Positions 1 through 5,990 of a DNA stretch of 8,592 nucleotides are shown in pieces. Under the pieces are notes generated by a model. It had not been told where the DNA came from. It ran no database searches and was given only the letters and a program-made list of their open reading frames with translations. A program made the position numbers and the translations under genes. Each line of letters starts with the position of its first letter. The first letter of the stretch is position 1. Origin of the DNA: Paludibacter sp. (GTDB lineage: Bacteria > Bacteroidota > Bacteroidia > Bacteroidales > Paludibacteraceae); NCBI GenBank assembly GCA_028748945.1, contig JAQTOL010000118.1, positions 1-8,592 of the forward strand, written 5' to 3'.

Positions 1-863
1 CGTGTATTGGCAATTTTCCGTACATTTTCTGTATTATCAAATTCACCCCCAAGCATGCATCTTGTAGTATAGGCCATATAGATTTCCCGTCGTAAGTCAC
101 GGTTATCGGCATATTTCATAAACGGCACGTAGGAAGTAGCTTTCAGATTAATCAACCAACCTCCTTTTCCAGCTTTTTTGGCATTAGCTGCCAACATATC
201 AAGCAAATCATCAGAAAGTCCCGATAACAAAGCCTTATCGGTAACTACCAAACTGTATTTATTGGTTTCTTTCAAAACATTCTGTCCGAATTGCAGCGTC
301 AGCATGCTTAAATCTTTCGATAATTCACGATAAACAGCCTTATCAGCCTCTGACAGATTTGCTCCTCTTCTGGCAAAACCGTCATAGGTTTCTTTCAAAA
401 GCATTTGTTGCTCCGGGTTAAGTTTCAATTTGTCCTTTTGTTCGTAAACAGCCTTTACCCGTGCAAACAGTTTTTCATTCAGATTAATCGAATTGCTGTG
501 TTCACTCATTAGCGGAGATATTTTCTCTGCTATCTCCTGTAATTCATCATTCGTCTCCGAACCTAACATGTTGTAAAACGGAGAGCTTACTTTATTCAAT
601 AATGAACCCGAACGTTCCAAAGCGACAATCGTATTGTCGAAAGTCGGGGCCTGTGGATTGTTTATAATTGCATCAACCTCTTGTGTGTGTTGCTTCATGG
701 CTTCCTCAAAGGCCGGAAAATAATACTCCGTTTTTATTTCATTAAACGGAATGGTTTGGTGAGGGGTTTTGTACGTTTCGAAAAACGGATTTCCTGCCAT
801 CACAGGCATTGTTGCAGATAATATTGCCATAGCTACTACTAATTTTGTTTTTTTCATTTTCAT
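1..863 (-). CDS. dcp: Exported M3-family peptidyl-dipeptidase (Dcp-like), N-terminal part, cut by window edge
   Basis: This open frame enters on the minus strand and runs off the left edge, so only the first 287 codons are visible out of roughly 700 expected for the family. It starts MKMKKTKLVVAMAIL and has a Sec signal peptide of about 23 residues ending VMA before GNPFF, with no lipobox cysteine, so the enzyme is probably periplasmic. The mature part has the helical N-terminal domain typical of Dcp/oligopeptidase A metallopeptidases, with recognisable stretches such as FDNTIVALERSG and RREIYMAYTTRC. Family members are zinc enzymes that remove dipeptides from peptide C-termini; the HEXXH zinc motif lies beyond the edge and was not seen. 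Two ATGs two codons apart (863 and 857) are possible; the second has A at -3 and -6 and may be the real start. A good promoter lies upstream, and the mgsA terminator separates it from mgsA, so it is probably transcribed alone. Confidence 0.92.
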   Translation of the reverse strand, partial: MKMKKTKLVVAMAILSATMPVMAGNPFFETYKTPHQTIPFNEIKTEYYFPAFEEAMKQHTQEVDAIINNPQAPTFDNTIVALERSGSLLNKVSSPFYNMLGSETNDELQEIAEKISPLMSEHSNSINLNEKLFARVKAVYEQKDKLKLNPEQQMLLKETYDGFARRGANLSEADKAVYRELSKDLSMLTLQFGQNVLKETNKYSLVVTDKALLSGLSDDLLDMLAANAKKAGKGGWLINLKATSYVPFMKYADNRDLRREIYMAYTTRCMLGGEFDNTENVRKIANT

Positions 864-989
864 AAAAATAATAATTGTGTGATTAATTTCATATTTAAAT
901 CTATCTGTTGGATACTGATTATTTATTTATATGTTTTTCTGTAAACTTTTTACTCAAATAAAAACAGAAATGAGCTTGAAAAAATTTGT

Positions 990-1020
990 CAAAAATACAT
1001 ATAATTATTCAAACTACAAA
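990..1020 (-). promoter_or_regulatory. Bacteroidetes-type promoter for the dcp-like gene
   Basis: Read on the minus strand there is TTTG (1020-1017), a 19-base spacer, then TATTTTTG (997-990). This matches the Bacteroidetes primary sigma consensus TTTG / TAnnTTTG in both boxes and in spacing. Transcription would begin near 983, leaving an AT-rich leader of about 120 bases before the peptidase start. No other signal was recognised in that leader. Confidence 0.65.
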
Positions 1021-1115
1021 TTAGAATGATCCGTATCCCAACTTAGCTGATTTCAAGTTATAAAGCAAGCATAGAACACATTTATCACTAACATAAGCGG
1101 TTATTTAATACAAAC

Positions 1116-1152
1116 AAAACAGCACCACCTGATATTTTGGTGATGCTGTTTT
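1116..1152 (-). terminator. Rho-independent terminator of mgsA
   Basis: A 14-bp inverted repeat with one mismatch (arms 1116-1129 and 1139-1152, 9-base loop) begins 20 bases after the mgsA stop codon. In the minus-strand transcript the stem is followed by a U-rich run (TTTTGTTTGTATT on the DNA), as expected for an intrinsic terminator. It would insulate mgsA from the peptidase gene downstream on the same strand. Confidence 0.75.
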
Positions 1153-1171
1153 ATTAAAACAAATTCAATTT

Positions 1172-1615
1172 CTATCGATTATATTTTCTGTAAACAGGTT
1201 CAGTCGGGATATAATCTTCTTTATCCCAAAGCGTACTGGTTATCATTAAGTCGGCACTGTAACGGTTGCAGGCGATAGGCACATTATGAATACGGCATTG
1301 GCGAAGCAACATTTGAATGTCTGCTTCATGCGGTTGGGCATTCAGGTCATCAATCAGAAAGACAGCCAGATTTATCTGCTTGCGAACCACCAATGCAGCA
1401 ATTTCAGCATCACCTCCCAACGGACCGGAATTCATACAGGTTATATCTGCAATTACTCCTTTTTCTTCAAAAGCTTTCTGAATCAAGCTTCCGGTAGTTC
1501 CCGTACAAATCAATTTATGCCTGGAAAGCATATCGGCGTTAAAAACTGCCCATTCCACCATATCGGCTTTACGGTTATCATGAGCAACCAACGCAATTTT
1601 CAATTGTTTATTCAT
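1172..1615 (-). CDS. mgsA: Methylglyoxal synthase
   Basis: The enzyme converts dihydroxyacetone phosphate to methylglyoxal and phosphate in the cytoplasm, a bypass of lower glycolysis that relieves sugar-phosphate build-up. The family hallmarks are all present: IALVAHD near the N-terminus with the conserved His, the phosphate-binding TGTTG, SGPLGGD with the catalytic Asp (equivalent to E. coli Asp71), and DDLNAQPHEAD with the equivalents of E. coli His98 and Asp101. From the ATG at 1615 the protein is 147 residues, usual for the family. The frame is also open from an ATG at 1639 (155 residues), but that ATG lies 4 bases after a promoter -7 box and has a poor context (T at -3). The ATG at 1615 follows an A-rich stretch with A at -3 and -6, the preferred Bacteroidetes context, so I chose it. 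The gene diverges from namZ and ends in its own terminator. Confidence 0.95.
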   Translation of the reverse strand: MNKQLKIALVAHDNRKADMVEWAVFNADMLSRHKLICTGTTGSLIQKAFEEKGVIADITCMNSGPLGGDAEIAALVVRKQINLAVFLIDDLNAQPHEADIQMLLRQCRIHNVPIACNRYSADLMITSTLWDKEDYIPTEPVYRKYNR

Positions 1616-1643
1616 GTTTTTAAGATTTTCATTATTCATGCAG

Positions 1644-1677
1644 CAAAGTTAAGATTTTTTCTATTGAAACAATCAAA
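1644..1677 (-). promoter_or_regulatory. Candidate promoter of mgsA
   Basis: On the minus strand TAACTTTG (1651-1644) fits the TAnnTTTG -7 box exactly. An upstream TTTG (1677-1674) sits at a spacer of 22 bases, slightly longer than usual. Transcription would begin at about 1639-1636, on top of the first possible ATG of mgsA, which supports translation from the second ATG at 1615. Confidence 0.5.
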
Positions 1678-1712
1678 GATTTCAAAAGTTCATGAAAAAT
1701 TAATACAGGAAA

Positions 1713-1743
1713 GTTGCAGTGTTATAAAAATTATCTACTTTTG
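1713..1743 (+). promoter_or_regulatory. Bacteroidetes-type promoter of the namZ operon
   Basis: GTTG (1713-1716, three of four bases of TTTG), a 19-base spacer and TACTTTTG (1736-1743, exact TAnnTTTG) form a promoter. The predicted transcription start is near 1749, giving a leader of about 43 bases before the namZ ATG. The 14-bp palindrome at 1752-1765 follows directly. Confidence 0.6.
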
Positions 1744-1751
1744 TAAATCAA

Positions 1752-1765
1752 TGCAAACGTTTGCA
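1752..1765. promoter_or_regulatory. LacI-family-like operator palindrome
   Basis: TGCAAACGTTTGCA is a perfect 14-bp palindrome with a central CG. It fits the general LacI/GalR-family operator form: it matches the CcpA cre pattern TGNAANCGNWWNCA, and its core GCAAACGTTTGC equals the core of the E. coli PurR box. It begins 8 bases after the namZ -7 box, so a bound protein would cover the transcription start and act as a repressor. No LacI-family gene is in the window; the regulator is inferred only from the site. Confidence 0.6.
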
Positions 1766-1791
1766 GTTATTTATTTCCAACAATAATTTCA

Positions 1792-3015
1792 ATGAAAAAA
1801 TCCATTTTTGTAGTTGCCATACTGCTTTCAACAGTCCTATCGGCAAAAACGGTTAAACCGGGCATCGAAGTTTTACGGGAACAAAAATTCAAGCTACTGG
1901 AGGGCAAGCGCATCGGGCTGATCACCAATCCAACAGGCGTAGACAGTAAATTGAAAGCGACCATCGATATTCTCAATGAAGCACCCAACGTAAAACTGGT
2001 AGCATTATTTGGACCCGAACACGGTGTACGGGGTGATGCACATGCCGGTGATGAAGTGGACAATGTATCCGACCCGAAAACAGGACTTCCGGTATATTCT
2101 CTTTACGGGAAAAGCCGTAAAGCAACACCCGAAATGCTCAAAGGCATAGATATGTTGGTTTATGATATTCAGGATGTGGGTTGCCGTTCATATACTTTTA
2201 TCAGTACGCTGGGACTGGCTATGGAAGCTGCCGCCGAAAACAATATTGAGTTTGTGGTTCTTGACCGTCCGAACCCGCTCGGCGGAGAAAAGATAGAAGG
2301 AAATCTGGCTGAAGATTCTTTCATTTCTTTTGTCAGTCAGTTTAAAATTCCCTACCTTTACGGTCAAACTTGCGGGGAATTAGCTTTGATGTTGAACGGT
2401 GAGAATATGTTGAAAAAGAAGTGTAAACTGACAGTGGTTAAAATGAAAGGCTGGCATCGCAACATGAATTGGGAAGATACCGGTTTGGAGTGGATTATAG
2501 CTTCGCCACACATTCCCAACAAAAGTTCATCCTATTTTTATCCCGTTACCGGAATTTTAGGCGAGTTGGGCTATTTGTCAATCGGAGTTGGTTACACGCT
2601 TCCGTTTCAAATGGTTGGAGCACCCTGGATAAAAGCCGAAGAATTGGCAAGGGCAATGAATAGTTTGAAACTCGAAGGACTGGAATTTCGTCCAATATAT
2701 TTTAAACCGTTTTATGCCACATTCAAAGACGAGAATTGTCAGGGAATAGAGATTCATATTATGGATTACAGGAAAGCAAAGCTTTCGGAAGTACAATTCT
2801 ATATCATGCAGGAACTGAATAAACTTTATCCGGAAAAAGCCGTATTCAACAATGCCAGTAAAGATCGTTACCAAATGTTCGATAAAGTATGTGGCAGCGA
2901 TCAAATCAGATTGAGGTTTTCAAAGAATCATTTATTCAGCGATATTAAAGACTATTGGTACAAAGATGTGGACAGTTACCGGAAATTGTCGGAGAAGTAT
3001 TATTTGTACAGGTAA
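1792..3015 (+). CDS. namZ: Exo-beta-N-acetylmuramidase NamZ (GH171, DUF1343)
   Basis: The 407-residue protein has a Sec signal peptide (MKKSIFVVAILLSTVLSA, cut before KT) without a lipobox, so it is likely periplasmic. The rest is a DUF1343/GH171 domain of usual length, with conserved blocks in order: ITNPTGV (44-50), FGPEHGVRG (73-81), YDIQDVG (124-130), DRPNPLGG (158-165) and YGQTCGELA (190-198). The acidic residue of GPEHG is a candidate for catalysis in the family; I rely on memory for that. Characterised members (B. subtilis NamZ/YbbC, Tannerella forsythia) remove MurNAc from the non-reducing end of peptide-free peptidoglycan chains, feeding MurNAc recycling. The gene diverges from mgsA and has its own promoter with a LacI-like operator at the transcription start. 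It is probably first in an operon with the FAD/Fe-S oxidase and the GHL10 glycosidase. The start is the only ATG directly preceding the signal peptide. Confidence 0.93.
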   Translation: MKKSIFVVAILLSTVLSAKTVKPGIEVLREQKFKLLEGKRIGLITNPTGVDSKLKATIDILNEAPNVKLVALFGPEHGVRGDAHAGDEVDNVSDPKTGLPVYSLYGKSRKATPEMLKGIDMLVYDIQDVGCRSYTFISTLGLAMEAAAENNIEFVVLDRPNPLGGEKIEGNLAEDSFISFVSQFKIPYLYGQTCGELALMLNGENMLKKKCKLTVVKMKGWHRNMNWEDTGLEWIIASPHIPNKSSSYFYPVTGILGELGYLSIGVGYTLPFQMVGAPWIKAEELARAMNSLKLEGLEFRPIYFKPFYATFKDENCQGIEIHIMDYRKAKLSEVQFYIMQELNKLYPEKAVFNNASKDRYQMFDKVCGSDQIRLRFSKNHLFSDIKDYWYKDVDSYRKLSEKYYLYR

Positions 3016-3020
3016 ATTGG

Positions 3021-3054
3021 TTGATTGGGTAATTAGTTGATTAGGTTGATTAGG
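3021..3054 (+). repeat. Degenerate 9-bp tandem repeat, unit TTGATTAGG
   Basis: Directly after the namZ stop there are copies of TTGATTAGG: one variant at 3021-3029 (TTGATTGGG), a partial unit, and two exact copies at 3037-3045 and 3046-3054, followed by a further TTG. The tract is extragenic. Confidence 0.75.
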
Positions 3055-3083
3055 TTGAAAGTGTGAAAATGCACATACCTGAA

Positions 3084-3110
3084 ATTCGTGTAATTCGTAT
3101 GATTCGTATG
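3084..3110 (+). repeat. 9-bp tandem repeat, unit ATTCGTATG, creating start codons
   Basis: Three head-to-tail units, ATTCGTGTA (3084-3092) and two ATTCGTATG (3093-3101, 3102-3110), lie at the 5' end of the oxidase gene. The period is three codons, so the unit is read in frame as Ile-Arg-Met. Each ATTCGTATG unit carries one in-frame ATG, at 3099 and 3108. Confidence 0.8.
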
Positions 3111-5954
3111 ATAAAATCATTTCTCTCAGATATAAAAAAACATATTCCATCCAACCGTATATACACTGACGATATGCGTCTGTTGGCATGGGGAACCGAT
3201 GCGGGGTTTTATCGTTTAATCCCACAGGTTGTCATTCAATCGGCCAATGAAAAAGAAATAATTGAAATTCTGAAAGCTGCAACAAGCCATAAACTTCCGG
3301 TTACATTTCGTGCAGCCGGAACAAGTCTTTCGGGACAGGCCATCAGCGATTCGATTTTAGTTATTGCCCGAAAGCATTGGGAAAAATATGAAATTGCTCC
3401 CGATGGAGAATCCATCCGGCTTCAGCCCGGAATTATCGGTCAACGGGTGAATGATATTTTAAAACCGCTCGGAAAGAAATTTCCACCCGATCCCGCATCA
3501 ATAAAATCGGCCATGGTTGGAGGTATTATTCAAAACAATGCTTCCGGAATGAGTTGCGGGATAAAGCAAAACAGCTACAAAATGTTGATTTCAGCCAGAC
3601 TAATTCTTGCTGATGGAACTTTACTCGATACCGGCGACGAGAAAAGCAAAGAAGAATTCAGGCAAACACATCCGGCGTTTATTCGTCGGATCTGCGACAT
3701 TCGCGACCGGGTAAAAGTGGATAAAGAACTAAACGAATTGATACATCGTAAATACAGTATAAAAAATGTAACCGGCTTATCCATCAATCCCTTTGTCGAT
3801 TTCCACGATCCTTTCCACATCATTACAAATCTGATTGTAGGTTCTGAAGGAACGTTGGCATTTTTGGCGGAGGCCACCATGAAAACGGTGATCGATTATC
3901 CTTACAAAGCAAGTGCAATCCTGTATTTTGCCGATTCACGTACTGCCTGCGAAGCTGTAATCAAGCTAAAAGACAGTTCCGTAACTGCTGTCGAATTATT
4001 TGACAGAAAAGCCATTCGGTCTGTCGAAGATAAGAATGCGGATTCATTGCCTCTCTTAAAAACATTACCCGGAAACGGAGCTGTTCTTCTGATCAAAACC
4101 GAATCGAATGACGAGAAAACGTTACAGCGGAATATTAAAGAAATTACATCCCTGATTTCCAAATTCGACATTTTGCATCCGACAAAATTTACCACCGTTG
4201 AAGCTGAGTATGCTGCTTACTGGACCATGCGCTCCGGTGTTTTCCCAAGCATAGGAAGTATGCGTGAATCGGGTACTACCTGTATCATAGAAGATGTTGC
4301 TTTTCAGCTGCAGGATATCCCGAATGCGGTTGCCGATTTGCAGGATATTATGATTCGCCATGATTATACCGATGCAGCCATATACGGACATGCACTCGAG
4401 GGTAATTTCCACTTCATCATCAATCAGGCTTTCGATTCGGCAGAATCTATAGCACGTTACGATAAAATGATGAACGATGTTATTAATCTGGTGGTGGATA
4501 AATACCATGGATCGCTGAAAGCAGAACATGGAACCGGGCGAAACATGGCACCCTTTGTGCGCAAAGAATGGGGTCAGAAAGCCTTTGATATCATGCGGGA
4601 AGTGAAAACGCTGTTTGATCCGAACGGGCTGCTTAATCCGGGTGTCATTTTCAATCCCGATGCCAAATGTCATCTTAAGAATTTCAAACCCCTCCCTATC
4701 ACCCATCCATTAATAGATAAATGCATAGAATGCGGTTTTTGTGAAGTGAATTGTGTGAGTAACGGTTATACACTTTCATCACGCCAACGCATCGTCATTC
4801 AACGTGAAATTGCACGGTTGAAGGCAACAAATGAAAATCCTGAAAGAGTTAAATCACTGATCGAAGATTTTAGTTTTGCAGGAGAAAAAAGCTGTGCAGC
4901 AGATGGATTATGTTCCACTTCCTGCCCGGTAGATATTAATGTCGGGGATTACATCCATTTTCTCCGGAAAGAAAATATCAAAGACAATAAGCGGGCTCAG
5001 GAACTTGGACTTTGGGCTTCCGACAACTTCGAAAAACTGGGAACCGGCGTCAGAGTAACACTCTGGACGGCTAATGCAGCGCGGTCGGTCATGGGAAAAA
5101 CCATCATGGGTGGTTTTACAAAAGGATTGCGTTTAATGAGTGGAAACAATATACCTTTGTGGACTCCAGCCTTGCCTAAACGGGCTAAGAAAATTAAAGA
5201 ACAGGTCGTAACGGATAATCCGTTGAAAGTAGTTTACTTTCCAAGTTGTCTGAATCAAATGATGGGAACCAGTCATAACGATCCGGACAAGACACCGTTA
5301 GTACAAAAAATGGTATCATTCCTGAACAAAGCCGGATACGAAGTTATTTTTCCAAAGAAGATGGAAAAAATGTGTTGCGGCACCATCTGGGAGAGCAAGG
5401 GAATGCCTGAAATTGCCGATCAAAAATCGGCGGAACTGGAACTGGAATTGTATCGTGTTTCTGAAGATGGTAAATATCCGATATTGTGCGATCAAAGTCC
5501 TTGCCTGCTACGCATGCGTCATAAAATGGACTACCTGAAACTTTATGAGCCTGTGGAGTTTATTAATGAATTTCTACTCGACAAACTTGACTTTCATCCT
5601 ACAAATGATTCCATTACAGTGCATGCCACCTGCTCCACCATTAAAATGAATTTACAGCCGACACTGGTAAAAATTGCACAATTGTGCAGTAACAATGTTC
5701 TTGTACCCGCTGAAGTCGGTTGTTGCGGTTTTGCCGGTGATAAAGGATTTACTCTTCCCGAACTAAATGAACACGGTTTGCGTAAACTCAAACCTCAAAT
5801 AAAAAAAGCGCATGCCACAGAAGGTTACAGCAACAGCCGTACCTGTGAAATAGGGCTCAATACGCATAGTGGAATACCATATATGTCTATTGTCTATTTG
5901 GTGGATAAATGCACTACAGCCAAAATAAATCCCGAACTAAAATTTCCTTTGTAA
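3108..5954 (+). CDS. FAD and iron-sulfur D-lactate dehydrogenase, Dld-II type
   Basis: The 948-residue protein is a membrane-associated or cytosolic flavoprotein of the D-2-hydroxyacid dehydrogenase group, probably oxidising D-lactate to pyruvate and passing electrons to the respiratory chain. Domains in order: FAD-binding type 4 (about 40-260, with RAAGTSLSGQA at 68-78 and NNASGMSCG), FAD-oxidase C-terminal domain (to about 520, with GHALEGNFHF and EHGTGRNMAPFV), a ferredoxin-like part with Cys539, 542, 545 and 549 and a second C-x5-C-x3-CP set (596, 602, 606), and a CCG/heterodisulfide-type domain with FPSC, CCG (756) and CCGFAGDKG (872). Stretches such as GTDAGFYRLIPQ and KNVTGLS closely recall Pseudomonas Dld-II. 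The frame is open from GTG 3063, but its first 15 residues are mostly repeat-encoded; start MIKSFLSDIKKH at 3108 resembles family N-termini. E. coli YdiJ (D-2-hydroxyglutarate) is a related alternative. It lies 92 bases after namZ. Confidence 0.85.
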   Translation: MIKSFLSDIKKHIPSNRIYTDDMRLLAWGTDAGFYRLIPQVVIQSANEKEIIEILKAATSHKLPVTFRAAGTSLSGQAISDSILVIARKHWEKYEIAPDGESIRLQPGIIGQRVNDILKPLGKKFPPDPASIKSAMVGGIIQNNASGMSCGIKQNSYKMLISARLILADGTLLDTGDEKSKEEFRQTHPAFIRRICDIRDRVKVDKELNELIHRKYSIKNVTGLSINPFVDFHDPFHIITNLIVGSEGTLAFLAEATMKTVIDYPYKASAILYFADSRTACEAVIKLKDSSVTAVELFDRKAIRSVEDKNADSLPLLKTLPGNGAVLLIKTESNDEKTLQRNIKEITSLISKFDILHPTKFTTVEAEYAAYWTMRSGVFPSIGSMRESGTTCIIEDVAFQLQDIPNAVADLQDIMIRHDYTDAAIYGHALEGNFHFIINQAFDSAESIARYDKMMNDVINLVVDKYHGSLKAEHGTGRNMAPFVRKEWGQKAFDIMREVKTLFDPNGLLNPGVIFNPDAKCHLKNFKPLPITHPLIDKCIECGFCEVNCVSNGYTLSSRQRIVIQREIARLKATNENPERVKSLIEDFSFAGEKSCAADGLCSTSCPVDINVGDYIHFLRKENIKDNKRAQELGLWASDNFEKLGTGVRVTLWTANAARSVMGKTIMGGFTKGLRLMSGNNIPLWTPALPKRAKKIKEQVVTDNPLKVVYFPSCLNQMMGTSHNDPDKTPLVQKMVSFLNKAGYEVIFPKKMEKMCCGTIWESKGMPEIADQKSAELELELYRVSEDGKYPILCDQSPCLLRMRHKMDYLKLYEPVEFINEFLLDKLDFHPTNDSITVHATCSTIKMNLQPTLVKIAQLCSNNVLVPAEVGCCGFAGDKGFTLPELNEHGLRKLKPQIKKAHATEGYSNSRTCEIGLNTHSGIPYMSIVYLVDKCTTAKINPELKFPL

Positions 5955-5990
5955 TTATTAAAACCATTTATTTCTATAATTCTGTTTCTT

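Larger units (their letters stand above)
864..1171. other. Intergenic region between dcp-like gene and mgsA
   Basis: This 308-base gap holds the peptidase leader and its promoter on the left and the mgsA terminator on the right. The stretch between them (about 1021-1115) shows no open frame, no clear repeat and no recognisable RNA. Confidence 0.7.

Noticed and set aside
1116..1152. Inverted repeat as a mobile-element end or CRISPR-like repeat
   Set aside because: It is a single copy just after the mgsA stop with a U-rich tail on the transcript strand, so a terminator explains it.
1286..1786. Plus-strand 166-codon open frame overlapping mgsA
   Set aside because: It lies antisense to the clearly recognisable mgsA, has no family resemblance, and its 3' part covers the namZ promoter and operator.
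4122..4706. Minus-strand 194-codon open frame inside the oxidase gene
   Set aside because: It is antisense to conserved FAD-domain sequence (HALEGNFHF, EHGTGRN) and its translation shows no domain.
5955..5990. Separate promoter for the glycosidase gene in the 36-base gap
   Set aside because: No TAnnTTTG box with a suitable upstream TTTG is present, and the gap is too short for a promoter plus leader; co-transcription is simpler.
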